Source: Dendrocalamus latiflorus
Lineage: Eukaryota; Streptophyta; Magnoliopsida; Poales; Poaceae
Direction: 5' to 3'
Length of the DNA stretch: 64,000 bases
NCBI GenBank assembly: GCA_017311315.1
Contig: CM029663.1
Coordinates: forward strand, 22,925,412-22,989,411
This document shows, piece after piece, positions 47,351 to 56,397 of this stretch. The notes below the pieces were generated by a model. It was not told the origin of the DNA and did not search any database. It worked only from the letters and a program-made list of their open reading frames with translations. The position numbers were made by a program, and so were the translations under genes. Each line of letters opens with the position of its first letter. Position 1 is the first letter of the stretch.

Positions 47351-47468
47351 GGTTAATCTGACCCTGCAAAAGAGAGATGTTAAAAAGTTTATGGCATTCA
47401 GTTACGTCGATCATTAGGACCATGCTCAGAAGCAAGCAGGCAAAAAGAGAAATATTTATGAGATTCCA

Positions 47469-48195
47469 GGCCTGTTCTTTTTGGCTGAGACTTATAGCTT
47501 TTAACTGTGGCTTGTGGCTTTTGGGCTATTCGTGCTAGAGATTACAGAGTACCGGAAACTCACGTGTAGTTTTTGCTAGGGGTGAAAACGGGTCGGATTC
47601 GGACGGATATTGCTGTTACCATATCCTAACCCATATTTTTTTCTCCGGATTCGGTACCAATCGGATTCGGTGTCGGATCGGTCGGGATTAACCCATTTCG
47701 TTTGCACCCCCTACTTGTTTGTAAGGAATGCATACAGTGCAATAAATGGAGTAGGACGCACTGACTTGATGTTACTATTTAATAGCTGATGTGGAAGATT
47801 TTATTTTACCATTGCAAAAGAAAATGAAACGTCAAATAGTAGCACTAACCTGAAATCAAACTTGAAGATGTATCGGATTCGGACGGATATTCGGATTCGG
47901 ACGGATATTCGGATTCGGACGGATATTGCTGTTACCATATCCTAACCCATATTTTTTTCTCCGGATTTGGTACTAGTCGGATTCGGTACCAATCGGATTC
48001 GGTGCCGGATCGGTCGGGATTAACCCGACCCGTTTTCACCCCTAGTTTTTGCCGATATAAATAAAATCAGTACAGTATTTACTACAATTAACTGCAATTA
48101 ACTAGTAGACTCTATCTTAAAAAGACACTCTGTTTAAAAACTAGTTACTGTAGAAAAGTCAAAACAGAAGCCAAAAGCTGAAAAAGAATAGGGCC
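47469..48195. mobile_element. MITE, GGCCCTGTTC family, split by a nested MITE
   Basis: The left end is GGCCTGTTCTTTTTGGCTG and the right end (reverse complement) GGCCCTATTCTTTTTCAGCT. The halves flank the insertion 47577-48044. Without it the element is about 250 bp, like its relatives. Confidence 0.8.
47577..48044. mobile_element. hAT-type MITE nested in another MITE, TSD GTTTTTGC
   Basis: The left end is TAGGGGTGAAAACGGGTCGG, with the exact inverse at the right end (reverse complement TAGGGGTGAAAACGGGTCGG). The exact 8-bp duplication GTTTTTGC lies at 47569-47576 and 48045-48052. Internal repeats of CGGATTCGGACGGATATT are present. It is non-coding. Confidence 0.95.
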
Positions 48196-48694
48196 GGAAA
48201 CATACAATCAATGAATCAAAAGCGGGTGGTGAATCATATAGCAGTGCCAGCATTTCTTAGTTTGTGGACCTATTCGAGTGCGAGCACATGTTGCTTCGAA
48301 TATTGCAATTCGTGAAACACCAATGTGTGAATCTCTACTATCTACCGATTAACATCATTTAGACAATGTTTTGTGAAACTGAGATTAACCGTATAAAGTG
48401 AAAAAAGAAAGTAATTCTCCTCTTTGGACCATGTACACCAATCCAAACACAAGTACACTCAACAAGCTAGTTTCTCATCTATTTCTGCTACAAGCAGTCA
48501 AAGTACACTCGATCATCTAGATTCTCACATTGCTGCAAGCAGTCAAGCATTAAGTTTTCCTTCAGTCTTTTCTCTTTATTATCACAAGGAAAATGGCTCA
48601 TTTGTTCAGAGGAATGCTGAAAAGTAAGAACCAAATATGCAACAGTGAATAAAATTTTCTTACTGTGTGAGAGGCTTCAAAATAATGCACTCAC
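48196..48694. other. No recognised gene
   Basis: This lies downstream of the peptidase pseudogene and holds a chance plus-strand frame near 48424-48627. Confidence 0.5.
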
Positions 48695-49629
48695 TCAGCT
48701 TAATTCCTTACTTCGGCAACGGGAAACGTAATCTCTGGCTTCATTGAAATCTGTTGCAAAAGAAAATTCAGCAAATGGTAATCCCATTCCATACTTTTGA
48801 GTGTAACAAAAGAAAATCGGGTGAATGTGGATAGTACCAGGAAGACGGCGGTAATCTGGTTCTATTCCATTTCCATTGATGTCTTTGTGATTTGGTGTCA
48901 CATACTTGCCAACTGTGACGACAATGCTCGAGCCCCGAACCATCATGAAGTTCAAATACGGGCTGGATTAAGCCCTGCAATATCCAAGATACTAATTTAG
49001 ACATACAAAAAGGGGGGAAACAGTATAAGCTATTTGGGTGGTTCAAACCTTGCCGAAAGTCCTTTCACCGACAAGAACAGCTCTGCAGTTGTCATGAAGC
49101 GCTGAAGCAATCTAGAAACACGTAGGTACCGTGGTGAGACTGACAGACTGTTATGGTTCTAATACTACCACTCTACCAGTGAGACAAAATGTGTGCTTAC
49201 TATTTCACTGGCACTGGCTGTCCTATTATTCACTAGTACCTGTGCCATAAAATGTAGATGGACATGTGAGAAAATACAAATGAGTCGACATAGCGGATAT
49301 AAATATATGGCATGATTCAGCTAAATTTCAGTGAAAGATAAGCATACGGCACACTAGGAAACTTATTAAAACAGAAACTGAATCTGTATTATGTCATTTC
49401 AAGAACCAGCCAATCAAAAAGTGCAAAATCAGAATTAACTGTGTCTACTAATACATTGCTCTACACCTTGAAGATTCTCACATTGTCGAGTGTAGCAAAG
49501 GGTCAAATTTTCATCAGAGTGAACAACTTTAATGTGGAGAGGAGTATACGTGTAAACCTAGGTCTTCACACTTTCTGTTGCACAGTTTACAGAACAATGT
49601 AAAACAATTTGCTTTAGGTCTCTTTGCCG

Positions 49630-49830
49630 GTATGAATTTTTGATTTTCGAATTTTGGCCGGTTTTTCCGGTTACCGGTTTCAAAACATCTCAAAATTCAA
49701 ATTTTGATTTTCAAATTGTGACCGGTTTTTTACTGGTTTTTCTGTTAACTGGCCCGTAACCGCCCGGTTACCGTTACCAGCCGCTGACTGGGATTTCTTC
49801 CGGTTCCGGTTTTTGGAACCTTGCTTAGCA
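49630..49830. repeat. CCGGTTTTTCCGG-type repeat stretch in intron
   Basis: Repeats of TTTTGGCCGGTTTTTCCGGT, AAAATTCAAATTTTGATTTT and ACCGGTT make a palindrome-rich block inside an intron of the peptidase pseudogene. It is perhaps a decayed MITE. Confidence 0.5.
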
Positions 49831-50175
49831 CTACTACCTATTGAAGCGATGTGAAATAAGTATATAACCATATCATAAACATACCATCAGAGGAGTAGTA
49901 ACCAAAGGTCCATTTTCAGCAACAATTGTATTTCGGACTTGACGATCCCGGCCAGCAGTATAAATAACCTGAAGAATTTCCAATAGGGCATATACTTCAT
50001 CTCCAAAGTTCAGTTAATGACATAAAGGATAAATTAACAATGTTTTAGGCAATCACATGCCTGAAAGCCCTAAATCTTGTTAATATGTAGGGAAAGAATA
50101 TTTAAATTCCAGCAAAGATTATATTGAAAGCACATAAAAGAATTGTAACTACAAGTGCATGTGCATTAGCTTATT

Positions 50176-50388
50176 GGGAGTGTTCTTTTGGGCTGCGGCT
50201 GATGGCTTTTATCTGCGCTTTTCGACACGGCGGCAGACAGCAGAGATACCGACGCGGATGGCACACATGGTTTTAGGCTTGGGAAGCCGTTTATAGAATC
50301 CGCTTCAAGAGGCCACCCCGTTTCGACTTTGGCCTTTTAACTTCCGAAGAAGCCAAAAGTCAAAAGCAGAAACAAAAAAGAATAGGGC
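50176..50388. mobile_element. MITE, GGCCCTGTTC family, diverged
   Basis: The left end is GGGAGTGTTCTTTTGGGCTG and the right end (reverse complement) GGCCCTATTCTTTTTTGTTT. The interior is more GC-rich than in the other copies. It lies in the same intron as the gag-only element. Confidence 0.65.
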
Positions 50389-50510
50389 CATTGTTAGGAG
50401 AACAAGGATATCAATTTAATAAAATGACTAATAGCTCAAGGTTGAGGGGGCTTCTCATACAGACACTACATTAGAGGAGTTGGGGGTGGCAAATCCTTTT
50501 TCTTGTTAAC

Positions 50511-50756
50511 TGTTGTAGGGGTGGCCCCTACCTAACCCCAGCAGGCCTGTCAGAGGAATGTAAGGCCCAAAATGGGTCATGTATAATGACATGAATACCC
50601 CTGAGGGGAGTACTCATGTGTAAGGGCATTATTGTAAAAGCACTCCCCATATGGATGTATATATGCAACACAGGTCATGGGAAGAAGCCCTAAGCCATTC
50701 ATTCACCTAACTCTCTACTACCATACTCTCTCTCTGTTTGGTCTGTAACCACAACA
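50511..50756 (+). repeat. 5' LTR of the gag-only element
   Basis: TGTTGTAGGGGTGGCC...CTGTAACCACAACA, 246 bp, with a TATA-like GGATGTATATATG near 50655. Very short for an LTR, as in other non-autonomous elements. Confidence 0.93.
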
Positions 50757-50758
50757 GT

Positions 50759-50776
50759 TGGCGCCGTCCGTGGGGA
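50759..50776 (+). promoter_or_regulatory. Primer-binding site
   Basis: TGGCGCCGTCCGTGGGGA lies two bases after the LTR. It resembles the tRNA-Asp complementary type (TGGCGCCGTTGCCGGGGA) used by some plant gypsy elements. Confidence 0.7.
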
Positions 50777-50808
50777 GGACAAGAGCAAGCCTCCAAGTCT
50801 GAAGGAGG

Positions 50809-52215
50809 ATGGCACCAAAGAAAGCTTCACCATCGGCGGCGAAGAAGAAGAAGGCGGAAGCGGCGAAGTCTCGCGTCAACACCAGGGCTTCGGCTTTAGC
50901 AGCTGCAGGTACGGGCGGCGGTGCAAGTGTGATGACCATGAACATCGACGTTCACGACGCGACGCCCAACCCCGCCACCGCCGCAACGGCCAACCCCGCC
51001 ACCAGTGACACAACGCCCGACCTCGCCAACGTCGCCGCGCCGCCAGACCCCGCCAACACCGCCCCGACGACCAACCCCGGCGATGGCAACGCAGGCGCAT
51101 CCGTTTTTCCACCCGACGCAGAAGCGGTGAATGGTCCCAGCGGCGACGCGGACCTCGTCACCGGCTCCAGGGTCCTCCAGGACAACGCGGCGGGCAGCCT
51201 GGGCGCGCAGGCCGTGGTCGCCGCTGTGCCGGTCGCACCGCCGGGCGCACAGACGGCCCCAGCCACGTCCGCGGTGGAGACTGCCCTGTTGGCGGCCCTC
51301 AGCGCATTTCAGCGGGAGCTAACAGACCTCCGCGGAGCTGTGCGAGACATGCAAGAGGCTCGGAGCCAACACGCCCCCCCGGCGGTGGCATCCGAACCCG
51401 CTCCGGAGAGGGCGGACAGCCGCGACGCCCCTACGTCTAGTCGCGTCCCATTGCGGCGCGTAGACCCGGAGTCCCCGCTCTCCGCGGGCCTACAGCAGGT
51501 GGCGTGGCCTGAGGACTTCAAGTTCCCGAGCGTCATCGAGGCGTACAAGGGTGACTCTGACCCGCGAGAATTCGTGCGCGTGTATGAGACCGCTATCGAA
51601 GCCGCTGGCGGAGATGACACCACGAAGGCAAAAGGACTCCCTCTCGCGCTACAAGGGGTGGTGCTGTCCAGGTTCTTCACCATTGAACCACAGTCCATCT
51701 ATGCGTGGGAACAGATCCGCGATCGACTCTACAACAACTTCCAGGGAAACTACATCGAGCGTGTCGATGCGGACCAGCTCTTCGCAGTCAAGCAAAAACC
51801 TGAGGAGAGGCTCCGGGATTACTTCAAGCGCTTCGCGAAAGTATGTTACCAGGTCAAGGACGTCAACGAAACAACCGTCATCAACGCAGCAATACAAGGC
51901 CTCCGACCGGGACCGATGGCCGAGTACAACGCGCGCAAGCCCATTAAGACGGTCGCGAAGCTCTTCGACAAGATGGAAGAGTACGCCAGAGCGGAAGAGG
52001 ACGCGCGGCGGCGACACGGTGATGACTCCGACACCAACAAGGAGGAAGGCTCGGCAAAGAGCGAAGGTTCGCTGAAGCAGGGCTCTTCGAAAGGTAAACG
52101 CAAACAAGAGCAGCCGAAGGGCCCCTCCGAACGCAAAGACCCTCAACACAATGACCCGTCAGGCGATAGGCCCAAGCGCGTCGGCGTAGCTCCTCGGACC
52201 CCTCAACCGCAGTAG
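50809..52215 (+). CDS. Retrotransposon Gag protein, 468 aa
   Basis: This is an intact frame for the particle-forming Gag. The N-terminus is Lys/Ala-rich (MAPKKASPSAAKKKKAEAAK), followed by an Ala/Pro/Asn-rich low-complexity stretch to about residue 160. A short coiled segment (FQRELTDLRGAVRDMQEAR) comes next, then the gag domain at about 225-395: FPSVIEAYKGDSDPREFVRV, AWEQIRDRLYNNFQGNYIER, EERLRDYFKRFAKVCYQVKD. The Lys/Glu/Ser-rich tail has no CCHC zinc knuckle and no protease motif. The first ATG lies 33 bases after the primer-binding site. The GC-rich codon use is unlike the surrounding intron. The open frame suggests recent activity using enzymes supplied in trans. Confidence 0.92.
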   Translation: MAPKKASPSAAKKKKAEAAKSRVNTRASALAAAGTGGGASVMTMNIDVHDATPNPATAATANPATSDTTPDLANVAAPPDPANTAPTTNPGDGNAGASVFPPDAEAVNGPSGDADLVTGSRVLQDNAAGSLGAQAVVAAVPVAPPGAQTAPATSAVETALLAALSAFQRELTDLRGAVRDMQEARSQHAPPAVASEPAPERADSRDAPTSSRVPLRRVDPESPLSAGLQQVAWPEDFKFPSVIEAYKGDSDPREFVRVYETAIEAAGGDDTTKAKGLPLALQGVVLSRFFTIEPQSIYAWEQIRDRLYNNFQGNYIERVDADQLFAVKQKPEERLRDYFKRFAKVCYQVKDVNETTVINAAIQGLRPGPMAEYNARKPIKTVAKLFDKMEEYARAEEDARRRHGDDSDTNKEEGSAKSEGSLKQGSSKGKRKQEQPKGPSERKDPQHNDPSGDRPKRVGVAPRTPQPQ

Positions 52216-52780
52216 TCCAAACGGGGTCTTCGCCCCCCTGACCCTGGCCGCACCTGTCCGAAGGGACACCGCTGCGAAGGCGCCGGACTGGACCAGCTGG
52301 GGCGGAGCTTGGGGTGCGAGGCATCCCCCACACCAATTTGGGCTCCGGCCTTGGCGCTGGCCTCGGCCCCGACCTTGCGCCCGGGAAGCAACCTCGCCCC
52401 TGATGCCACAAGGCAAGAAGGGCTTCGCCACCCTGTACGGGGGACAACCACAAATCTGCGTGACATAGGCAACCGAAGATCAGCAAGAAGCACAACTGCC
52501 AGCAGCCGGTGACGCGCGTTGGAAGGTGAGCAGCCAGCGCAGCGCGCCTACAGCGCCGCGCCACGTGCCCTGCCCCTCTGGGGAAGGGACTTGACCGCTG
52601 ACGACCCGACGCACGCCAATCATGGCCCGTCACGTGTGCATCTCGAATGGACAAGCACGTACGGATATAGCAGCCTGCTCGTACCAGCCCAGGGGTCGGC
52701 GCAATTCCCAGAGCCATTAAGGCGCACCACCGCGGGGTCGCGTTCACCCCAGGGAGTGCCTTGCTTCAAGCAGTGCACCA
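52216..52780. other. Non-coding internal region of the gag-only element
   Basis: GC-rich with long frames on the minus strand (51944-52747), which I regard as chance. No pol motif is seen in any frame. Confidence 0.7.
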
Positions 52781-52784
52781 CTCG

Positions 52785-53275
52785 GTTATAGCGCCCCTGC
52801 GCGCGTGGCACCAGGGAGTGCATTGCCACCACTTCGAAGCGTAGGAGACGGAGCGCTCGCGCGTCTACTTCGACTAGGCGCCAGCTCCGCTGCTACCACT
52901 TCGAAGGGTAAGGGACGGAGCGCTCGCGCGTCTACTTTGACTAGGCGCCAGCTCCGCTGCCACCATTTCGAAGGGTAAAGGACGGAGCGCTCACGCGTGT
53001 ACTTCGACTAGGCGCCAGCTCCACTGCCACCACTTCAAATCATAGGGGACGGAGCGCTCACGCGTCTACTTCGACTAAGCGCCACCTCCGCTGCCACCAC
53101 TTCAAAGCGTAGGGGACAGAGCGCTCGCACGTCTACTTCGACTAGGCGTCAGCTCCGCTGCCACCACTTCGAAGGGTAGGGGACGGAGCGCTCGTGCGTC
53201 TACTTCGACTAGGCGCCAGCTCCGCTGCCACCACTTTGAAGGATAGGGGACGGAGCGCTCGCGCGTTTACCTCCA
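52785..53275. repeat. 67-bp minisatellite, seven copies
   Basis: The unit is GGAGCGCTCGCGCGTCTACT then TCGACTAGGCGCCAGCTCCG. Unit anchors (GAGCGCTC) lie at 52851, 52918, 52985, 53052, 53119, 53186 and 53253, exactly 67 apart. Each unit contains the palindromes GAGCGCTC and GGCGCC and so could form hairpins in the element RNA. Confidence 0.95.
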
Positions 53276-53960
53276 CGAACGTAGCACCCTCGGCCCACCC
53301 CGCAAGCGCCTGCTCTCCGCGGCTACTATCCTTCAAGGTAGGGGACCAGCGGCTTCAGAGCACCGCCTCGCTGCCCGCCTTGTAGGCACGGCCTCGGCAG
53401 GAGGCACTGTCTCGGCGGGACGGCATGGCTCCAGCACAGGATTTCGCCGTTCGCCACCAACGCGGCCACGGTCTCGACCTCGGCTTCGGATTCGAGGAGC
53501 GGACTCGCGCGCGGGGACTCATCTGTCGGCATTCCCCACACATCGTACGGGCGGAGGGTACGTCACGCCAAGTTTTGGCTTGTTCTCATAAACAGACCAC
53601 CTTCAGTGCATCAACATTCTTTCGAAAGTAATGCAGATGGGCTTGATCAGAAACCCCGACTGAAGGTGGGCCTGTCTAAGAGAACAGGGCAAACCTTGCC
53701 GTTATATGCAGAAACACAGCACGAGCGCAGCAAGTGCGACTAGTTACCGCTAACAGACGCTAACCAAGCCCTCAAGAAAAGCAGGCCTCCATCAGTACAT
53801 CAACATTCCCCAAGCCGCGTAGTGCCGCTATGGAATGTGGATGCACTGAAGAGGCCAATTTTAGGGGAGCAGCATCTATTCGAGCACACAATGCAGGTAC
53901 AATGCTGCACCAGCACGCTATATATACCCCATCAGCGGGGAAGTCTAACCGGCGAAATTC
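53276..53960. other. Non-coding internal region of the gag-only element
   Basis: No coding or repeat structure is supported. Confidence 0.5.
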
Positions 53961-53969
53961 CAACCGGCG

Positions 53970-54245
53970 GAGGAGCGTCGCAGCATCGTACCACCACGAT
54001 GCTTCAAGACCCGCGCCGCGCCAAGCATGTTTCACCACATGGACGGCTAGGAGAAGGAACGTCGCAGCATCGTACCACCACGATGCTTCAAGACCCGCGC
54101 TGCGCCAAGCATGTTTCGCCACGTGGACGGCCAGGAGAAGGAACGTCGCAGCATCGTACCACCACGATGCTTCAAGACCCGCGCTGCGCCAAGCATGTTT
54201 CGCCACGTGGACGGCCAGGACAAGGAACGTCGCAACGTGGTATCG
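53970..54245. repeat. 84-bp minisatellite, about 3.3 copies
   Basis: GTCGCAGCATCG anchors lie at 53977, 54061 and 54145, with a partial unit at 54229, exactly 84 apart. Each unit has GCATCGTACCACCACGATGC, a perfect 7-bp stem with a 6-base loop. A period of 84 keeps all frames open, which explains the long repetitive frames here. Confidence 0.93.
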
Positions 54246-54712
54246 CCACGACCCCTCAAGTCTCGCGGCGTGTCAACCAAACCTCGCTGGGCAGGCTGGC
54301 AGTTGCCTATCGTCAGGGGCGCTCGACGCCAGAGGTGCGCGCGCGCGACGACTTAGGGACCCGCTCCGCCTGCCTACGCCGACGCATCTGACTCCGCCAA
54401 CACCCCCAGTCCGGCCCGGGCAACCACCGACCCCGCCAAATCGGAGGCAACTTCGACCTCCAACCCGCCCCCTCGGTTGCGATGCCAACCTCGGCTTCGA
54501 CCTTCGCTCCGGACGACAACCCCGACCCCGCCACGGCAGTACTGTGGATGACGAAGCCTTCACCAATCCGCCCGGCGCCATACCTTCGCAATAAGGCGAA
54601 CACTACATTCCGATGAACGTTTGCATAAGTTCACAGGCTGCAGGGACGGAGGGGGCCAAAGGGCTCGGCAACATGGCTTCGGCCCGTGGAGCCCTTCACT
54701 ATGAGAGGCTCA
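54246..54712. other. 3' internal region of the gag-only element
   Basis: It contains the expected polypurine position just before 54713 (CTATGAGAGGCTCA, weak). No gene. Confidence 0.55.
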
Positions 54713-54956
54713 TGTTGTAGGGGTGGCCCCCACCTAACCCCAGCAGACCTGTCAGAGGAATGTAAGGCCCAAAATGGGTCATGTATAATGACATGAATAC
54801 CCCTGAGGGGAGTACTCATGTGTAAGGGCATTATTGTAAAAGCACTCCCCATATGGATGTATATATGTAACACAGGCCATGGGAAGAAGCCCTAAGCCAT
54901 TCATTCACCTAACTCTCCACTACCATATTCTCTCTATTTGGTCTGTAACCACAACA
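54713..54956 (+). repeat. 3' LTR of the gag-only element
   Basis: TGTTGTAGGGGTGGCC...CTGTAACCACAACA, 244 bp, followed by the target duplication TTAAC. Confidence 0.93.
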
Positions 54957-55487
54957 TTAACAAATTGGAACTTCAAATTTTGTTCAGAATTTCAAATCAG
55001 TGTTAACGTCATAGCAGAACTAGCATGATTTGATTTTTCTGAGTTCCAACCAAAACTAGAGGCATCTTTGCACAGTATTTCATTAAATTTTGAGATATTG
55101 CTCACGAAAATTTAATTGAAGTGGACATCTAAAGGTTCATTGTATTTCAAAGAAATTTATGCCAGGAAAAAATGGCTACTTCAACAAGTTCTTTCAATGG
55201 ATACAGGACAGAAGTTTTCAGGCAACCAGTGATAAAGCACCATTTTGACTGAAAAAGTAAAAGATATGCACCAATTTTAGAAGGATTACAGAAAGGCAAC
55301 CAGAAGTTGAAAATATGGAAGCAGCAAAACCCATACCGCGTCTCCTTTGTTCAAGAAGAGCTTTCCAATCTCTATCCTAGCCTTCAATATAAACAAAAAT
55401 ATCAGACTGTGTAAGCATAACCCCATCCAAACAAATTATATCTTGCCAGTTCCTTTCATAATCCATATGCATAAGCCTCCAACTAGC

Positions 55488-55604
55488 GCAGATTTTTGTG
55501 AGGAGGGGTAGGAGAGGCCCACATGTCAGCGCAGCTTTTTTGTGAGGAGGGGTGGGAGAGAACGGACCGACTACCACCAACTCAAACTTATTAAGTAGTA
55601 AAGA
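55488..55604 (-). mobile_element. Helitron 5' end on the minus strand
   Basis: On the minus strand, after an A, the sequence reads TCTTTACTACTTAATAAGTT, like grass Helitron 5' ends (TCTCTACTACTT...). The host base pair is A|T as expected. A 42-bp spaced direct repeat (TTTTTGTGAGGAGGGG) lies just inside. The element would extend to lower coordinates and include the peptidase exons, which have the same orientation. The 3' CTRR end was not found. Confidence 0.55.
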
Positions 55605-56397
55605 TTTGGTGTTACCCGATTTTACTTTGTTTTCCTTGATTTATGATGCGACAAGAAATTTTGCTCAAAACTCCAAGAAATTCCTAAATCTCCGAAACAC
55701 CCAATCGAGTCGGCCCAACTTCTGTTGACCCAGACATTTTCATCAGCTGTCGTAGCTCATCCCTCTTGCCCACTAGCCTTGGCACTTGACCAATTCTAGC
55801 CCAGTCAGCGACTTAGGCCTATACTGCCCCAGCCCAAGCCCTCTCAGCCCAGTCCACTCCCGCCCTCTGAGGAAGTTGCCTACTTGCAACACCCCAGTTG
55901 AACTCGCCGAATTGTTTGTATATCTAACCTATAGCGACGTTTTTTCTTCAAAAATAGATCATATCGTTCGTTTTTTGCAAAGACAGGCCTCAGCTCGAGC
56001 TTGGAAGGAGCGACAGGTAACACGTATCGCTTGTCGCACCACAGTAGCTTGGCAGGTCGGGTGGCGCACGGCTGGGCAACATGCAGCGCAGTAGCAGGTG
56101 GGCCCGAGCACCTGCCAAGCTGTGGCTACTCAACAGCAACCTATCGAGCCAGGGCAGCTCGGCACCCGCATAACTAACAGATTGTTTCCATAGTCTACTT
56201 GACTGAAGGTCTGGATAAATATAAATCGTGAGTAAATTCTAGATTATAGCCCCTAAAATCTTCCAATTGGCACGCATCCATGACCGAATGGAATCCCAAA
56301 CAAAACATCATTGGTGTATCGTGCATAGTATGTAACGCCCCTATTTCTAGGACCGTTAGGAATCACTACAACTATTCAGGATTGTTCAGTTGTAAAG
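55605..56397. other. Non-coding; start of a gypsy-type LTR at about 56332
   Basis: TGTAACGCCCCTATTTCTAG at 56332 resembles the start of a TGTAAC-type LTR and is cut by the copia LTR at 56398. A motif near 55935 resembles the termini of the element at 18904. No gene is supported. Confidence 0.4.

Larger units (their letters stand above)
50511..54956 (+). mobile_element. Gag-only LTR retrotransposon (TR-GAG type), TSD TTAAC
   Basis: The LTRs are 50511-50756 and 54713-54956, with the exact target duplication TTAAC at 50506-50510 and 54957-54961. The LTRs differ by seven transitions and one 2-bp indel by eye, so the insertion is young. A primer-binding site follows the first LTR. One gag frame (50809-52215) is the only coding region. 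The remaining 2.5 kb has no protease, reverse transcriptase or integrase but two ordered minisatellites. It would depend on enzymes of another gypsy element. It sits in an intron of the peptidase pseudogene. Confidence 0.93.
48695..55381 (-). pseudogene. CtpA-type C-terminal processing peptidase, truncated and frameshifted
   Basis: The minus-strand exons are 55337-55381, 49885-49968, 49201-49239, 49049-49111, 48974-48838 and 48750-48695. They encode the catalytic half of a plastid-type tail-specific (S41) peptidase that in plants processes photosystem II D1: ARIEIGKLFLNKGDA, YTAGRDRQVRNTIVAENGP, VNNRTASASEI (the Ser-containing motif), ALHDNCRAVLVGERTFGKG and VTVGKYVTPNHKDINGNG. The serine and lysine motifs survive. 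The transit peptide, PDZ domain and N-terminus are absent. Seven extra bases (GCTCGAG) after GGTTCGGG near 48930 shift the frame. The first intron holds a 4.4-kb retrotransposon. It is probably a Helitron-captured copy (5' end near 55604). Confidence 0.85.

Noticed and set aside
51944..52747. Minus-strand 267-codon frame in the gag-only element
   Set aside because: Shadow frame of GC-rich gag and flank, with no motif and no start context of interest.
53772..54606. Repetitive 144-254-codon frames near the 3' end of the gag-only element
   Set aside because: The 84-bp period is a multiple of three, so several frames stay open. The protein repeats (YHHDASRPA) reflect DNA repeats only.
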